DNA from: Neoceratodus forsteri | Lineage: Eukaryota; Chordata; Ceratodontiformes; Ceratodontidae | NCBI GenBank assembly: GCA_016271365.2 | Contig: CM057451.1 | Span: forward strand, 368,053,501-368,117,500 | Length of the DNA stretch: 64,000 bases | Direction of reading: 5' to 3' | Shown here: piece by piece, positions 53,490 to 64,000 of the stretch | Numbering within the stretch: the first letter of the stretch is position 1 | Layout: each line of letters starts with the position of its first letter | Translations under genes and position numbers: made by a program | Notes under the pieces: model-generated | Seen by the model: the letters and a program-made list of their open reading frames with translations, nothing else | The model's database searches: none | Told to the model about the DNA's origin: nothing

Positions 53490-54694
53490 GAGGGAAGAGA
53501 GAAGTTGGGCTCTACAGCATAATTATATGCTTGAGGTACCGGTGAGGGGGGGAGCGGGGGTAAGGAGGGCAGAGGTGGTTTGGTAGGAGTTTCTTCTGCT
53601 TGGGCCCAGATGGCAGGCCTGACTCTAGGCTGTACACAAATGTTTGCTTACCCTCTATAAATCTGGGTTATTTCTGGGCCACTTGTCATGGCACCACCTG
53701 AGGGTCATGCCCCCTCTCAGTCCTCATTGCACACTCCCCTTCCTATGCCCAGAGGAGGTAAAAAATTAGCAATATTAAAGTGTGGGACAGATTCCAACTC
53801 CACTTACGTAATATAAGCTGGACAATACAGGTTAGGCTTGAAAAATGATGGTGATTTGACACGTGGCGAGAATCCATGTATTACGATCCCAATTCGATTA
53901 AAGAACCTGGGAACAGGTTTGGGGACTCAATTGGTGCCTACTACGTTATAGAACTACCAGAACTATATGAGACTATATGATGCAAGTCATTTAAAATATA
54001 TCAAAGCCTCTACTGGGAGGGGATCTCTCCTACTAGTTTTATTTTTCATTTCTTTACTTATTTGAATCTGGGGGCTTTACATACAAAGGTAATGTTTGTA
54101 TGTTTTTTTTGGGGGGGGGCAGGTGGTGAATATGCATTATTGAACTGAAGGGTGTGATTCCAGGGGTAATTCGCTGGTTCCCCCAACTCCTCCTATGTTC
54201 CCCTCTTTATATTTGATTTGGGTCCTACTGATCCACAGGGGGACTGAGGCCAGGCGAGTGACGAAATTACCCCCTTTTCTGGTATGAGGCACAACCACAT
54301 CTGTGTATTCCCAGAAGTAACAGGGAAACTGATGGATGTTTCCCCTACCTTGGAAGTCATATTTAAACTGCAGCACTTATCTAACGTAAATAGTTAGTTT
54401 ACTATGTGCAATCAGATTATTACAGACCTAAGGATTGCCCGGTTGGCAACAGGTCATGATTTTTCTTTGATATTGGTTTTAAGATATAATGGTAGGATAA
54501 TGAGCAATACGTTGAATGTGAGGAAATGGAGAATTTTGCAGGCATTCTTTAAGGGATATGTTAAGCTGGGCATGGGGCTGGTTAGACGAACTGGCTTGGA
54601 TAGCGAGGAGAAAGGGGGGAGAGTTTGGTTCCCATACCCAGGTTTTCTTGGGCAGCTACAGAGGTTCATTATACTACAATGGTTAAACTGGCAT
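53490..54694 (+). other. L1-B inter-ORF spacer
   Basis: 1.2 kb without coding motifs, G/T-rich near 53550 and 54110 (poly-G). L1-A has a 0.9-kb spacer in the same place. Confidence 0.5.
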
Positions 54695-57600
54695 TGATGC
54701 ATTCATTTAGTGTAAATGGCATCCATCATCCAATTAAGAGAAGAAGGCTACTAAACCTGTTTAAAAAAAGAGAAACCGGATGCCATTCTTTTGCAGGAAA
54801 CACACCTCCCTCAGATTGAACACGCTAAATTAAAGTCCTCGGGGTTCCAGGTGGTGACAGCCTCATCACATATCTCAGGCAGTTGGAGAGGAGCTGCAGT
54901 ACTAGACCCAAGGGGGGTAATGTTTAATCTTCAACAGGAGATTATAGACGGGGAAGGGTGCTATGCCATTGTAGTGGGCAAACTCTATACCATGACCATT
55001 GCCCTAGCTTCAGTCTATCTCCCTCCAGGTTCTCCAGTCCAGGTCATGAGTAAGTTTTTAGACAACCTTTTAATGCACTCACAGGGTATGTGCATCATAG
55101 GAGGGAACCTGAAAATTACTCTTAACACCAAATTAGATACAACCTTTCTCTCCAGACACTGGGCCACACCACTCCAGAAATATCTTAAGGGGACCCTCCC
55201 TAAATTGAGTTTGGTAGACATTTGGCGCCATTTTTTCCCCTCCATTAGATCCTATACCTACCACTCTCTCACAACCCATACATCTTCTAGATTAGATTAC
55301 TTTTTTGTTTCCAGTGAACACCTGGATTTAACCCGAGATATAACTGTTGGAGCCTTGGTTTTGTCCGACCATTCCCCTCTGTACTTAAAAATAGATTTGA
55401 AACCACCGAGGGCAACTTCCTTCTGGCGCCTAAATCTTATGCACTTGTAGGATCCAGAGTTTATTAAGATGGTCCAGTTGTCCATACCACAGATTCTATT
55501 GGACAATAACTCATCAGAAATCTCTCCTAGTATAAGATGGGACACTCTCAAAACAGTTCTAAGAGAGTAAATCATTAGATACTCCACACATAAGAAGAAA
55601 TTAGGGGAGAAATTATATAGGGAACTGCAGACACAGTTGTTGCACTTGCAGACCAAACAACTTCATGGAGACCGTACGGTCAGAGAGGAATTAACTAAGG
55701 TAAAACAAAATTTAAAGAAGTTGGTTGATCAGCAAATAGAGCAGCAATTGCTTTATTTAAAGCTGAGGCATCAGGTGGGAGGACCCCAAGGAGCCAGAAA
55801 CCTGGCTAGACTCCTATGAGGTGCAAAAGCACAGGCCATGGGTGGTAAAACTTAGGGACCCTGTTTCAGGTCGCTTACTATTACACCCGGGTGAGATCAG
55901 ACAAGCGATGGCAAATTTTTATCGGAAATTATATGCGGAAGAGACCCATCCCACCCTGAGCAATTAGTCAGTTATCTAGCTAACTCACCAGTGTCCAGAT
56001 TGTCTTAGGCCCAAGCGGAAGGGTTATTACGCCCTATTACAACTACAGAAGTATGGGATTCCCTCAAACAGACCAAATATCAGAAAGCTCCGGGACCTGA
56101 TGGATTTCCTACGGAACTTTATTGCGTATTTCGTAGATTATTAACCCCCTCATTATTAGCAACTTATATAGACATCCAGGAGGGACAGCCCCCCATGCCG
56201 ATATACAGAGGTGGTAGCAATCCCTAGACCTAGAAAGGATCCATCTTTAATGGCTTCATATCGATCTATATTGAAACTTAACTGTGATTACAAGCTATTT
56301 ATGTCAATATTAGCAAACCGAGTGCCAATTTTATTGCCTACCCTAATAGATGGAGACCAAGTGGGTTTTATTATGAAACGCCAAGCTCATGATGCAGTTC
56401 GGCGAGTACTTTTGCTCGTAGAACATGCAGCTACTAGGCAAATCCCAACTGTCCTTCTCAGCCTTGACGCTGAGAAGGCGTTTGATAGGGTGTCATGGCC
56501 CTATCTGTGGGCCACTCTAAAAAGGTTTGCATTTCCTGATAAACTTCTCTCCCAAATACAAGCCATGTAGCATATGCCCTTTGCGTACCTTAAGTTAGAT
56601 TGGTCCCTTTCGCAGCCATTTCCTCTATCTAGGAGCACAAGGCAAGGGTGTCCATTATCTCCACTACTATTTGCGCTCTATCTAGAGCCTTTAGCTGCCA
56701 ATATCGGGGCACATGCCCAGGTGGAGGGGATCCCTGTAGGGGGAAGATCCCATAAATTGACTCTCTTTGCAGACAATATTTTGCTGACACTCACCTCTCT
56801 GGAGACATCGGTACCAGCAGTCTGGGCACAGTTAGCTACAGTATTTTTAGCGGGTTGACGGGCTACAAGATTAATGATACCAAGACGGAAGTCTTGACTT
56901 AATGTCTTTTAAACCTTCCCTAGCTTTAAAAATGAAATTCCTATTCCATTGGAATAGGGTGGAGATGAGATACCTGGGTATTAAAATACCTTATAAAATG
57001 TTGCACTTAGATCTGATGAATTATGAACCAATCACTCAACAAATTACATCAGATTTATCTACTGTAAATGGGTCCTTCTTCCAATGGGGATTCTCCCACG
57101 AGTGGAAACTATCCAGCAAAACATACTACCTCGTCTGCTCATCTTTTTACAGACCCTCCTGACACTCCCCACCAATACTTATTTTCAAACATGGGAATAA
57201 AGCACCCCAAGTGAAATATTCCACATTACACCTATCCAGGGCACAAGGGGGACGAAATCTCCCTAACATAAAAAGATATGCTCAGGCAGCTCACATACGG
57301 ATTTCTCTATTACACATAACTATTGATTATAAGACACATTGGAAAGACATAGAAGCAGCCGTAAATGGATTGGAGAGTTTCCCTCCCTATATATTGGGGA
57401 ACCCTCTGAGATGTCGGCCACTTTCTAAATTCAGGAGCCTCATTTCAGAATTTCTGAGCAGCTGGATACAAATATGGAGAACCCTTAAATCTCCTTCGGA
57501 GAGAAGATACCCAAGTATGATCTCCAGCTCTCACTGGGAGAAGTTTGATTTACGTTATACATTTCAAGTAGTAGGTCCTATGGGCATGCATTCTTTCTCG

Positions 57601-58250
57601 CGTCTGAAGACTATAAACTCCCTAGCAATCAGTACAAATTTTATGAGATTTTGAGGGATACACTGTCATCATTTGAGGAAAATATAATGGCAGTAGCCAA
57701 GTCTCCCTCTCTATTGCTCCAGATGGTGATATTTCACCTGAGAGGACAGCCCCATGAGCATGTAATTGGGAACTTATATTCAGCATTAAGGGCATATGAC
57801 AAGACATCTTTGGATTATGTTAGAATTAAGCGGTCAAAGGATATGAACTTAGAATTGGATCTGGAGCAATGGCAAATTTCAACCACACTATACTCCAGAA
57901 TCTCCTCTTATATACATTGGCGGGAATATGCTTGGAAAGCCAGAGTAAGATATTTTAGAACCCCGGAAATCACAGCTAAGTTTAAGGGACATAGATATGG
58001 GAGTTGCTGGAGGGGATGTGGGCAGAGGGAGGCGGGGATAGAACATATCATTTGGTCATGTCCATATATACTAGGATATTGGCAAGACATCATAGGTGAG
58101 TTAAATGCTATATACGGGAAGCCGGAGATACTTACATCGACCTTTGTATTGTCAGCAATACCACCGGTGGGAATTAAGGTTCAGGGATCACTTTTTAAAA
58201 TGTTATCCCTATTAATACTAACAGCAAAAAAAATCATAACTCGTTTATGA
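54695..58250 (+). pseudogene. L1-B ORF2: endonuclease, reverse transcriptase, zinc knuckle (degraded)
   Basis: The endonuclease has FSVNGIHHPIKRRRLLNLFK, ILLQETHLPQIEHAKL (frame change at about 54785), SVYLPPGSPVQVMSKFLDNL, SRLDYFFVSSEHLDL and LSDHSPLYLKIDLK (catalytic SDH, about 55365). The RT starts QKAPGPDGFPTELYCVFRRL (about 56085), then YRSILKLNCDYKLFMSILAN, VLLSLDAEKAFDRVSWPYLW (Asp kept), and STRQGCPLSPLLFALYLEPL. Then KLTLFADNILLTLTSLETSV at about 56757-56815, where FADD has become FADN. The C-terminus at 57651-58250 has CWRGCGQREAGIEHIIWSCP. Long open stretches (219, 119, 147 and 199 residues) with stops between them. Inactive. Confidence 0.83.
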
Positions 58251-58763
58251 CTTTCCACCCAGATTCCAGCCAAAGAGGCTTGGAGAATATTGACATATGA
58301 AATGTACAACCTTGAAAGGATCTCAGCAAAATTGAACAGGATCTCTGCATTTGAAAACCGATGGAGAACTTGGGTGCTATATCAATTAGGGCAATATGGG
58401 GACTTTGTTCCTTAAGTATGTATTATTATATTTAAAAGTTTATGGGGCACCTGAGCCTACTGAGGGGGGAAATTGGATATTTTAATTAAGTTAAACATCG
58501 ATGGGAAAGGTAATATTTCCCCCACTACTGCCGTTATTTTTGTATGATAACCATCAACATAAACATTTTATTAAGGTTTATAACAGATAAAAAAACTATG
58601 TTTGAGATTATACAAAACCGGAGATCTCCAAATGTATTTAACAATGTCTGCTTATTATCAGCACTTTTCTTCATTGTACTACCTCTGAATGTTTCTTTGT
58701 ATTGCATTTGAAACTATAACAAGCTGCTAAAACCAATAAAATATAATTAAAAAAAAAAAAAAA

Positions 58764-59261
58764 TCGCTACAAAGAAGGCAGGTTAGAACAAACAACAAAT
58801 ATCTTTGCCACTCTAAATGATTGTCAGCGATTAGTTACATCTTTCAACAGAGCTCCCTCTACACAATTAGCGAAGGCAGAAACGGAGCAGTTACTCAGTA
58901 GACTGGGCTGGACTCAACATGCCTACACTCTGCCCCCCACCCCACCTGAATAAGGCTACACAGGCACTCAGTGGCAATACATTTAAACAGATATAGTGCG
59001 AACACCAACCAGGCAGCAAGCATTTGGGCTAGCTTATGGAAGACTTTTCGGGAACCCCCATTTGTAGGGGGGTTACATATATACTTTTTTTGTGAGTAGT
59101 TTGACACATTTTAACAAAATGTTCTGAGCCTTTTTTCACACCAAAACCAGTGATGCACACTTTGAAGAGAATAAATGAATATGCCCAGTGCTTAAATTGG
59201 AAATGCTTAGGTGGGGGAACTGTCACATCTAGATTTCTTGGTGGTGGAACTCTCCTGTAGT
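58764..59261. other. Non-coding stretch
   Basis: Between the L1-B poly-A and CR1-H. Nothing recognised. Confidence 0.4.
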
Positions 59262-60175
59262 AGTCGATGGAGAAAGATGACAGAGGTGATCTAGCTAGAC
59301 TTGAGCATTGGACAGAAACAAGGCAGCTGGGGTTTAACACAAAGAAGTGCAAAGTCATGCACTTGGGAGCAAAAAAAACAAGGAATGGTTATTGGTTGGG
59401 GAAGGTGCAGTTGTTCACTACAGAGGAGGAAAAGGATATGGGGGTGCTAAGAACTGGGCAAATGAACCACTGGCACAGTGCAGGAAAGCAGCAGCCATAG
59501 CTAACAAGATGCTCGGGTGTATTGTGAGAGGAAACACCTCCAGGCGAGGGGAAGTCATCTTGCCACTGTACAGGTCACTAGCGAGGCCACACCTGGAGTA
59601 CTGTGTGCAGGTCTGGCGCCCTTACTTGAAGAAAGATGTCATACTGCTAGAAGGGGTCCAGCACAGAGCGACCAGGATGATCATTGGACTTGAGGACAAA
59701 CCCTACGAGGAGAAACTTAGTGTGCTCAACATGTACTCCCTGGAGGAACGGAGGGATAGGGTGGACACGATAGAAACTTTCAAATATATGAAGGCTTAAA
59801 GAAGGTTGGTACAGAGGGCATTCTTAGGGGGACACTAGGGAGCATAGTCTGAGGTTGGAGGGTGGTAGATTCTAGAGGGAAATGAGAAAGCATTATTTTG
59901 CAGAAAAAGTGGTGACAGGGTAGAACGCACTGCTAGGGGAGGTGATATCCTTGACATCAGTGGGCAGTTTTAAGAGTGGGTGGGACAAAGTCAAAGGGTA
60001 GGTCACAAAGAGGGCTACGGAGGAAGAGGTGTCAGCAAGCAAGGGCGTGACATCGAAGGGGCAGGTAAGGGAGGGAAGGGCAGCTGCAGTATAATGGTCT
60101 GCTAGCTGCACATTTGAGCAGACATGATAGACCGTATGGCCTGTATCTTCTGGCAGTTTTCGTATGTTCGTAGGT
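59262..60175 (+). mobile_element. CR1-H: 5'-truncated CR1 LINE
   Basis: A plus-strand CR1 from just after the catalytic part of the RT: DLARLEHWTETRQLGFNTKK and CKVMHLGAKKTRNGYWLGK (59267-59410). After a frameshift: AAAIANKMLGCIVRGNTSRR, GEVILPLYRSLARPHLEYCV, then QVWRPYLKKD and HRATRMIIGLEDKPYEEKLS (to 59799). The remaining 3' part is in broken frames and ends GGCCTGTATCTTCTGGCAGT then TTTCGTATGTTCGTA at 60172. The tail differs from the CR1-A/F and CR1-C/I types, so this is a third subfamily. Confidence 0.83.
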
Positions 60176-61040
60176 GGTAGAACTGTCATACAGTAACTGA
60201 GTTCCTGTGGACTCCTGCCCTGTTTAATCCCTGAATACGTTACTCCTAAAGATTTGCCATGTCCCACTGGTTACTCTAAGTAGAATACCTCCTGTGTAGC
60301 ATATTGGGCTCAGCCTTAATGGCCATGGAGTCTGGGCGAGGGTGAGCATGACCTCTCCTATTTCTATCCAAGTGTTGCTGTTTTCAGTAGAGGAAGGACT
60401 GTAAAAGTACAAGTTAGTGCCCTTGTTTGAGTAGATATAAATTGAGTGACACCCCCTTCCCTGAAATCTTCTTGGCATGACATCTGCAGTCCCAGCAGAT
60501 CCAAATGGAACTCTGCCAGCATCTGCAGGGACATCAGTGTCTAGTCTGTGCTAGTTAAAGTACATCATCAGATGTGGAACTGCTAGGACTGCAGTGCCTG
60601 TTGGATGGAACTCACTTTACCAGCATCTGCTGGAAGTAGTCCCTGTGGTGATGGCAGGTGTCCCATCATCTGCTGGTCAGTAGTGTCTGCAGGGATGTCA
60701 TGCCAAGAAGATTTTTTTGAAGGGATACACAATGTATTCTGAAGAGGGCATTAACTTATGCTTTTATAGCCCTTCCTCCATTGAACAAGCAACACTTGCA
60801 TGGGAATGGGGGAATTATGCCCCCCCCCCCGACTATGGGCATGATGGCCCTGAGTGTCTGTGCTGCAGAAACTACACCCGAATCTGTTGGGACAGTAGAC
60901 AACGAGGCAGTACTGTCCTTGCAGTGTTGGAAGAGTTCTGTTCCCACAGGAGCTGCTGTTCCAGTGGATCCGCATCTGCAGAGATTCTTTGCTTAGCACA
61001 AACATGCTGAAAACAAAAAAATATAATTGACATGCTGGAA
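60176..61040. other. Non-coding with degenerate repeats
   Basis: From about 60480 the words CATCTGCAG, CCAGCAG and CATCTGCTGG recur at irregular spacing, probably old diverged copies of the 97-bp minisatellite that follows. No coding motif. Confidence 0.4.
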
Positions 61041-61262
61041 TACTTTACTGAGCACAGAAACTACTGTTGCAGCAGGTGGTGAGACACTTGCCTTCACCAC
61101 AGGGACTACTGTTCTAGCAGATCTGCATTTGTTGGGATACTTTACCGAGCACAGACACTACTGTCGCAGCAGGTGATGAGACACTTGCCTTCACCACAGG
61201 CACTACTGTTCTAGCAGATCTGAATTTGTTGGGATACTTTACTGAGCACAGACAGTACTGTC
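61041..61262. repeat. 97-bp minisatellite, two full units and a partial third
   Basis: Units 61041-61137 and 61138-61234, then a partial unit from 61235. Each starts TACTTTACYGAGCACAGA and contains GCAGCAGGTG and TGAGACACTTGCCTTCACCA, ending CTGCATTTGTTGGGA or CTGAATTTGTTGGGA. Confidence 0.82.
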
Positions 61263-62556
61263 CAAGCGCATGCTGGCGCCGTTCTTGTATCTTTGGCACT
61301 ACTGTTCCAACACATGCACATTACATCCATAGTTCCAGTATGCCATGCCAATGATGGGACACTGTTAGAGCTATGACTGTAGTTCCCTATTAGCCAAACA
61401 AAAAAGGTATATGCAATGACTCTGCTGTAGCAACCAGTCAGAGAGTACATCTTTTCTAGCCTTCCAAGGAGGGAATAGTACAGAGGGGAGTTGCTAGCAT
61501 TGGAGAAAGGGTGCAATTTCCTGTCATGCTGATTTTCAGTATCAGTTTAAAAATATAAGAATGAAAACTTTTCTGTTTGGGGGTTGACAAATCTACTTCC
61601 AAAAACAAAAACCAAAAAAAAAAAAAAAGTAAAACAAATCAGTAGTGACAAATGTCCGATTGCACATGCTGAATTTGTTCTGTGTGTACCATAGTGTGCC
61701 TAAACCTTGTGAAAAGGGAGTTCATCAGTTTACAAGGTAAGCATAATAAGATTTGTTCTTATTACAATGCTGTCTTTTGCTGTGCCTCGTATTACAGAAA
61801 AAGTCACTTATTATGGCTTGTGAAAGTGGTGCCAGCCTGGTTATTGAACAGACTCACAGTACCTTTAAAGACAGTAAAACAACACTGTCCCACTATGCTA
61901 CTGTCCACCACCGCCCCACCAAGTATTGGGGGCAGTGTGATGCTGATTTATAAACTGGTGCTCTGATTTTTAATTTGATACCACTTATTTCTGTTTTCAA
62001 ATGGTACTGTTGGCTATCCTTTTGGCACAAAGGTACAGCTGCTGTTCACGATGCCTGCTGCCCAGGTTCAGGAACAAGCTCGGGGTTGAAGGGCTGGTGG
62101 GGAGTGGAGAATTCTCAGAGGATGCTCTCTAGCGAGGGAAGGTGTTGCAACCCAGTGAAATACCATTTGGGTGACCACAAGTGGTGACCCTGTCTCTTTT
62201 GCTTGTGGATGCGTGAAGGTGCGGTGAATGCATGGGTCATTGCATAAGGCAGGCCGGCACTAGATAATGTTGCACTCGCTCAGCTGGAAGGACAAAAATA
62301 CAGTGGCAGAAATTGATGTATGTTGAGCAGAAAAAGCCCATCACAGCCATTCTGGGTGTTCGTTCTCTTGTAACTCCAAGAAGGATCTGAGAATGACTCT
62401 GCCATGGAAACTGGATATGGAGAGGTATCACTGCTGAGGAGCAGAAAATCGTACTATACATTGTGAGACAATCAGGAGGTCCATCACTGTGTGTCAAGTG
62501 TAGCCTAGAGTCCGAGACGGTCCTGAAGAGGTGCTGCTCAAAGATTGCGTGGGTGG
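61263..62556. other. Non-coding stretch
   Basis: An A-run at 61613-61629. A donor-like TACAAG|GTAAGC at 61737 and acceptor-like CGTATTACAG|AAAAAG at 61797 enclose only 61 bp, very short for a vertebrate intron. No recognised protein or RNA gene. Confidence 0.4.
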
Positions 62557-64000
62557 CATAGAAACAGAATTTGACGGCAGATAAGGACCGCTTGGCCCAC
62601 CTAGTCTGCCCATTTTCCTACCTAACAGATAAGCTGCAGATCCTAATTAACCAACAGCTTACTTCCTCCTACCCCCCACTAGGACTGCCTTATGTCTGTC
62701 CCATGCATTCTTGAATTCTCCCACTGTTCTTGACTCCACAACCTCCTTAGGGAGGCTGTTCCATGCTTCCACAACCCTCTCAGTGAAAAAATACTTCCTC
62801 ACATTACCTCTGAGCCGTCCCCCCTCTATCTTCAAATTGTGCCCCCTTGTTCTTGCACATCTCTTTTTCTGAAAGATGACACCCTCTTGGACTTTGTTGA
62901 TTCCCTTGAGGTACTTGAAAGTTTCTATCATGTCTCCTCTCTCCCTCCTTTCCTCAAGAGTATACATATTAAGCACCTTTAGTCTTTCTTCGTATGTCTT
63001 CTGGTGCAGACCCTGCAACATTTTGGTTGCCCTCCTCTGGACAGCCTCCACTCTGTCTATGTCTTTGCGGAGATGGGGTCTCCAGAACTGCACACAGTAC
63101 TCCAGATAGGGTCTCACTAACTGTCTGTACAGAGGATAACAACTTCCTGTTTTCTACTATTGATGCCTCTCCCTATGCATCCCAATATCCCTCCAGACTT
63201 CCTTACTGCCTTCTCACATTGCTTGCCCACCTTTAGGTCATCTGATATAATTACCCCCAGGTCCCTTTCTATTTTTACTGTTGTCAGCATCTCACCCCCC
63301 ATTGTGTACTCTTGCCCTGGGTTTTTGTTTCCCAGGTGCATTACCTTGCACTTCTTTGCATTGAATCTGAGCTGCCATACATTTGACCATTCCTCCAACC
63401 TTGCCAAGTCCCTTCTCATCCTTTCCACTCCATCTGGTGTATCAACCCTGTTGCAGATCTTTGTGTCATCTGCAAAGAGACATACTTTTCCTTCCAGTTC
63501 CTCTGCAATGTCACTTATAAAGACATTAAAAAGGACGGTCCCAGTACTGAACCCTGCGGTACCCCGCTAGTAACCCTCCTTTCTTCACTGTGGACTCCAT
63601 TTACTACTACCCTTTGCGTCCTGTTGTCTAGCCAATTTTTTATCCAGGCTACCACCTTGGGGCCCACTCCAAGGCTGGCTAACTTGTGTATTAATCTTTT
63701 GTGTGGGACTGTATCAAATGCCTTCCTAAAATCTAGGTAAGCCATGTCCACAGCCACTCCCTGGTCTACTACTTTGGTCACTCAGTCAAAGAAATCTATT
63801 AGATTCGTCTGACACGACCTTCCCATCATGAATCCATGCTGCCTTGGGTCCTGTGCCCCACTGGCCTCTAGGTACTCAACAGTTCTTTCCTTCAGAAGTG
63901 ATTCCATCATTTTCCCTACCACTGAGGTCAAATTAACTGGTCTCTAGTTTCCTGCCTCTGTCCTGCTCCCACTTTTGTGAAGAGGAATCACATCCGCCCT
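62557..64000 (-). mobile_element. CR1-I: CR1 LINE, runs off the window
   Basis: A minus-strand CR1 whose 3' tail is at 62557-62610 (plus: GAATTTGACGGCAGATAAGG then ACCGCTTGGCCCACC). From the right edge: GKMMESLLKERTVEYLEASG and GRSCQTNLIDFFD (about 63940-63790), then VDMAYLDFRKAFDTVPHKRL and [15 protein letters not shown] (63781-63515). Next is FADDTKICNRVDTPDGVE at about 63475-63425, with FADD kept. Then MRRDLARLEEWSNVWQLRFN, and the 152-residue open stretch 63117-62659 with RRATKMLQGLHQKTYEERLK and ERVVEAWNSLPKEVVESRTV. Only single frameshifts separate the open stretches, so it is moderately young. The endonuclease lies outside the window. Confidence 0.87.

Larger units (their letters stand above)
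52290..58763 (+). mobile_element. L1-B: L1/Tx1-type LINE, near full length
   Basis: Plus strand. ORF1 at about 52440-53486, a 1.2-kb spacer, ORF2 at about 54695-58250, a 3' region, AATAAA at 58735-58740 and poly-A at 58749-58763. The length of about 6.5 kb is right for a complete element. CAAAATGGTGGCGACAGACA at 52312-52331 contains a YY1-like word, as L1 promoters often do, so the true start may be near here. I found no target-site duplication around TCGCTACAAAG after the tail. It is related to L1-A: both have the KR..LL..F..R..A..LLQETHL endonuclease start. Broken by many stops. Confidence 0.8.

Noticed and set aside
1..64000. CRISPR array, prokaryotic operons, rRNA, intact tRNA genes
   Set aside because: No spaced direct repeats of CRISPR type and no operon-like gene packing. 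No rRNA words were seen, and the tRNA-like heads lack a full cloverleaf.

Overview
This is a window of vertebrate nuclear DNA made almost entirely of retrotransposon copies at different stages of decay. I find no intact host protein-coding gene. The mix is DIRS-type tyrosine-recombinase retrotransposons, many CR1 copies, an L2, a Rex1-like LINE, L1/Tx1-type LINEs and tRNA-derived SINEs. It suggests a large-genome amphibian, and a caecilian is my best guess. That is inference from element composition, not from a diagnostic gene.

Layout. 1-9.1 kb: two DIRS elements on the minus strand, one inside the other. The inner copy (about 974-6787) has inverted terminal repeats, an internal complementary region, gag, RT/RNase H and tyrosine recombinase remains. 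It splits the reverse transcriptase of the outer copy. 9.1-12 kb: CR1-A (+). 12.7-16 kb: L2 (+) ending in a CTTA tail. 16.6-18.9 kb: CR1-B (+). 20.5-22 kb: old L1 ORF1 and LINE 3' remains. 22.4-25.1 kb: CR1-C (+) and CR1-D (-) meeting tail to tail. 25.1-26.1 kb: three tRNA-like SINE heads. 26.5-38.7 kb: a triple nest. CR1-E (-) is split by a full-length L1/Tx1-like element (28534-37636) with a 12-bp target-site duplication, and that element carries a younger CR1-F (34.3-37.1 kb). 38.7-41.4 kb: non-coding, with a perfect 42-bp palindrome and a long hairpin. 41.4-42.4 kb: CR1-G (-).

42.5-45.5 kb is the most host-like part: a MIR/CORE-SINE-like fragment, then a CpG-rich block with inverted CCAAT, a YY1-like site and good splice donors. 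It is probably a gene promoter and first exon(s). 45.6-47.5 kb holds a 66-bp tandem repeat with exon-like edges, a larger duplicated block and a 64-bp repeat. They lead directly into a Rex1-like LINE (47.5-51.15 kb) whose main protein starts with a 2A-like peptide. 52.3-58.8 kb: a second L1/Tx1-like element with a poly-A tail. 59.3-60.2 kb: CR1-H (+). 60.2-62.5 kb: non-coding with a 97-bp minisatellite. 62.56-64 kb: CR1-I (-), running off the window.

The genes shown are retrotransposition machinery (endonuclease, reverse transcriptase, RNase H, tyrosine recombinase, RNA-binding ORF1/gag), nearly all broken by stops and frameshifts. They do not form a host pathway. The most useful signals are the nesting order (a relative insertion clock), the DIRS internal complementary region, the 2A-like start of the Rex1-like protein with repeats upstream of it, the palindrome/hairpin pair, and the CpG-island promoter candidate.
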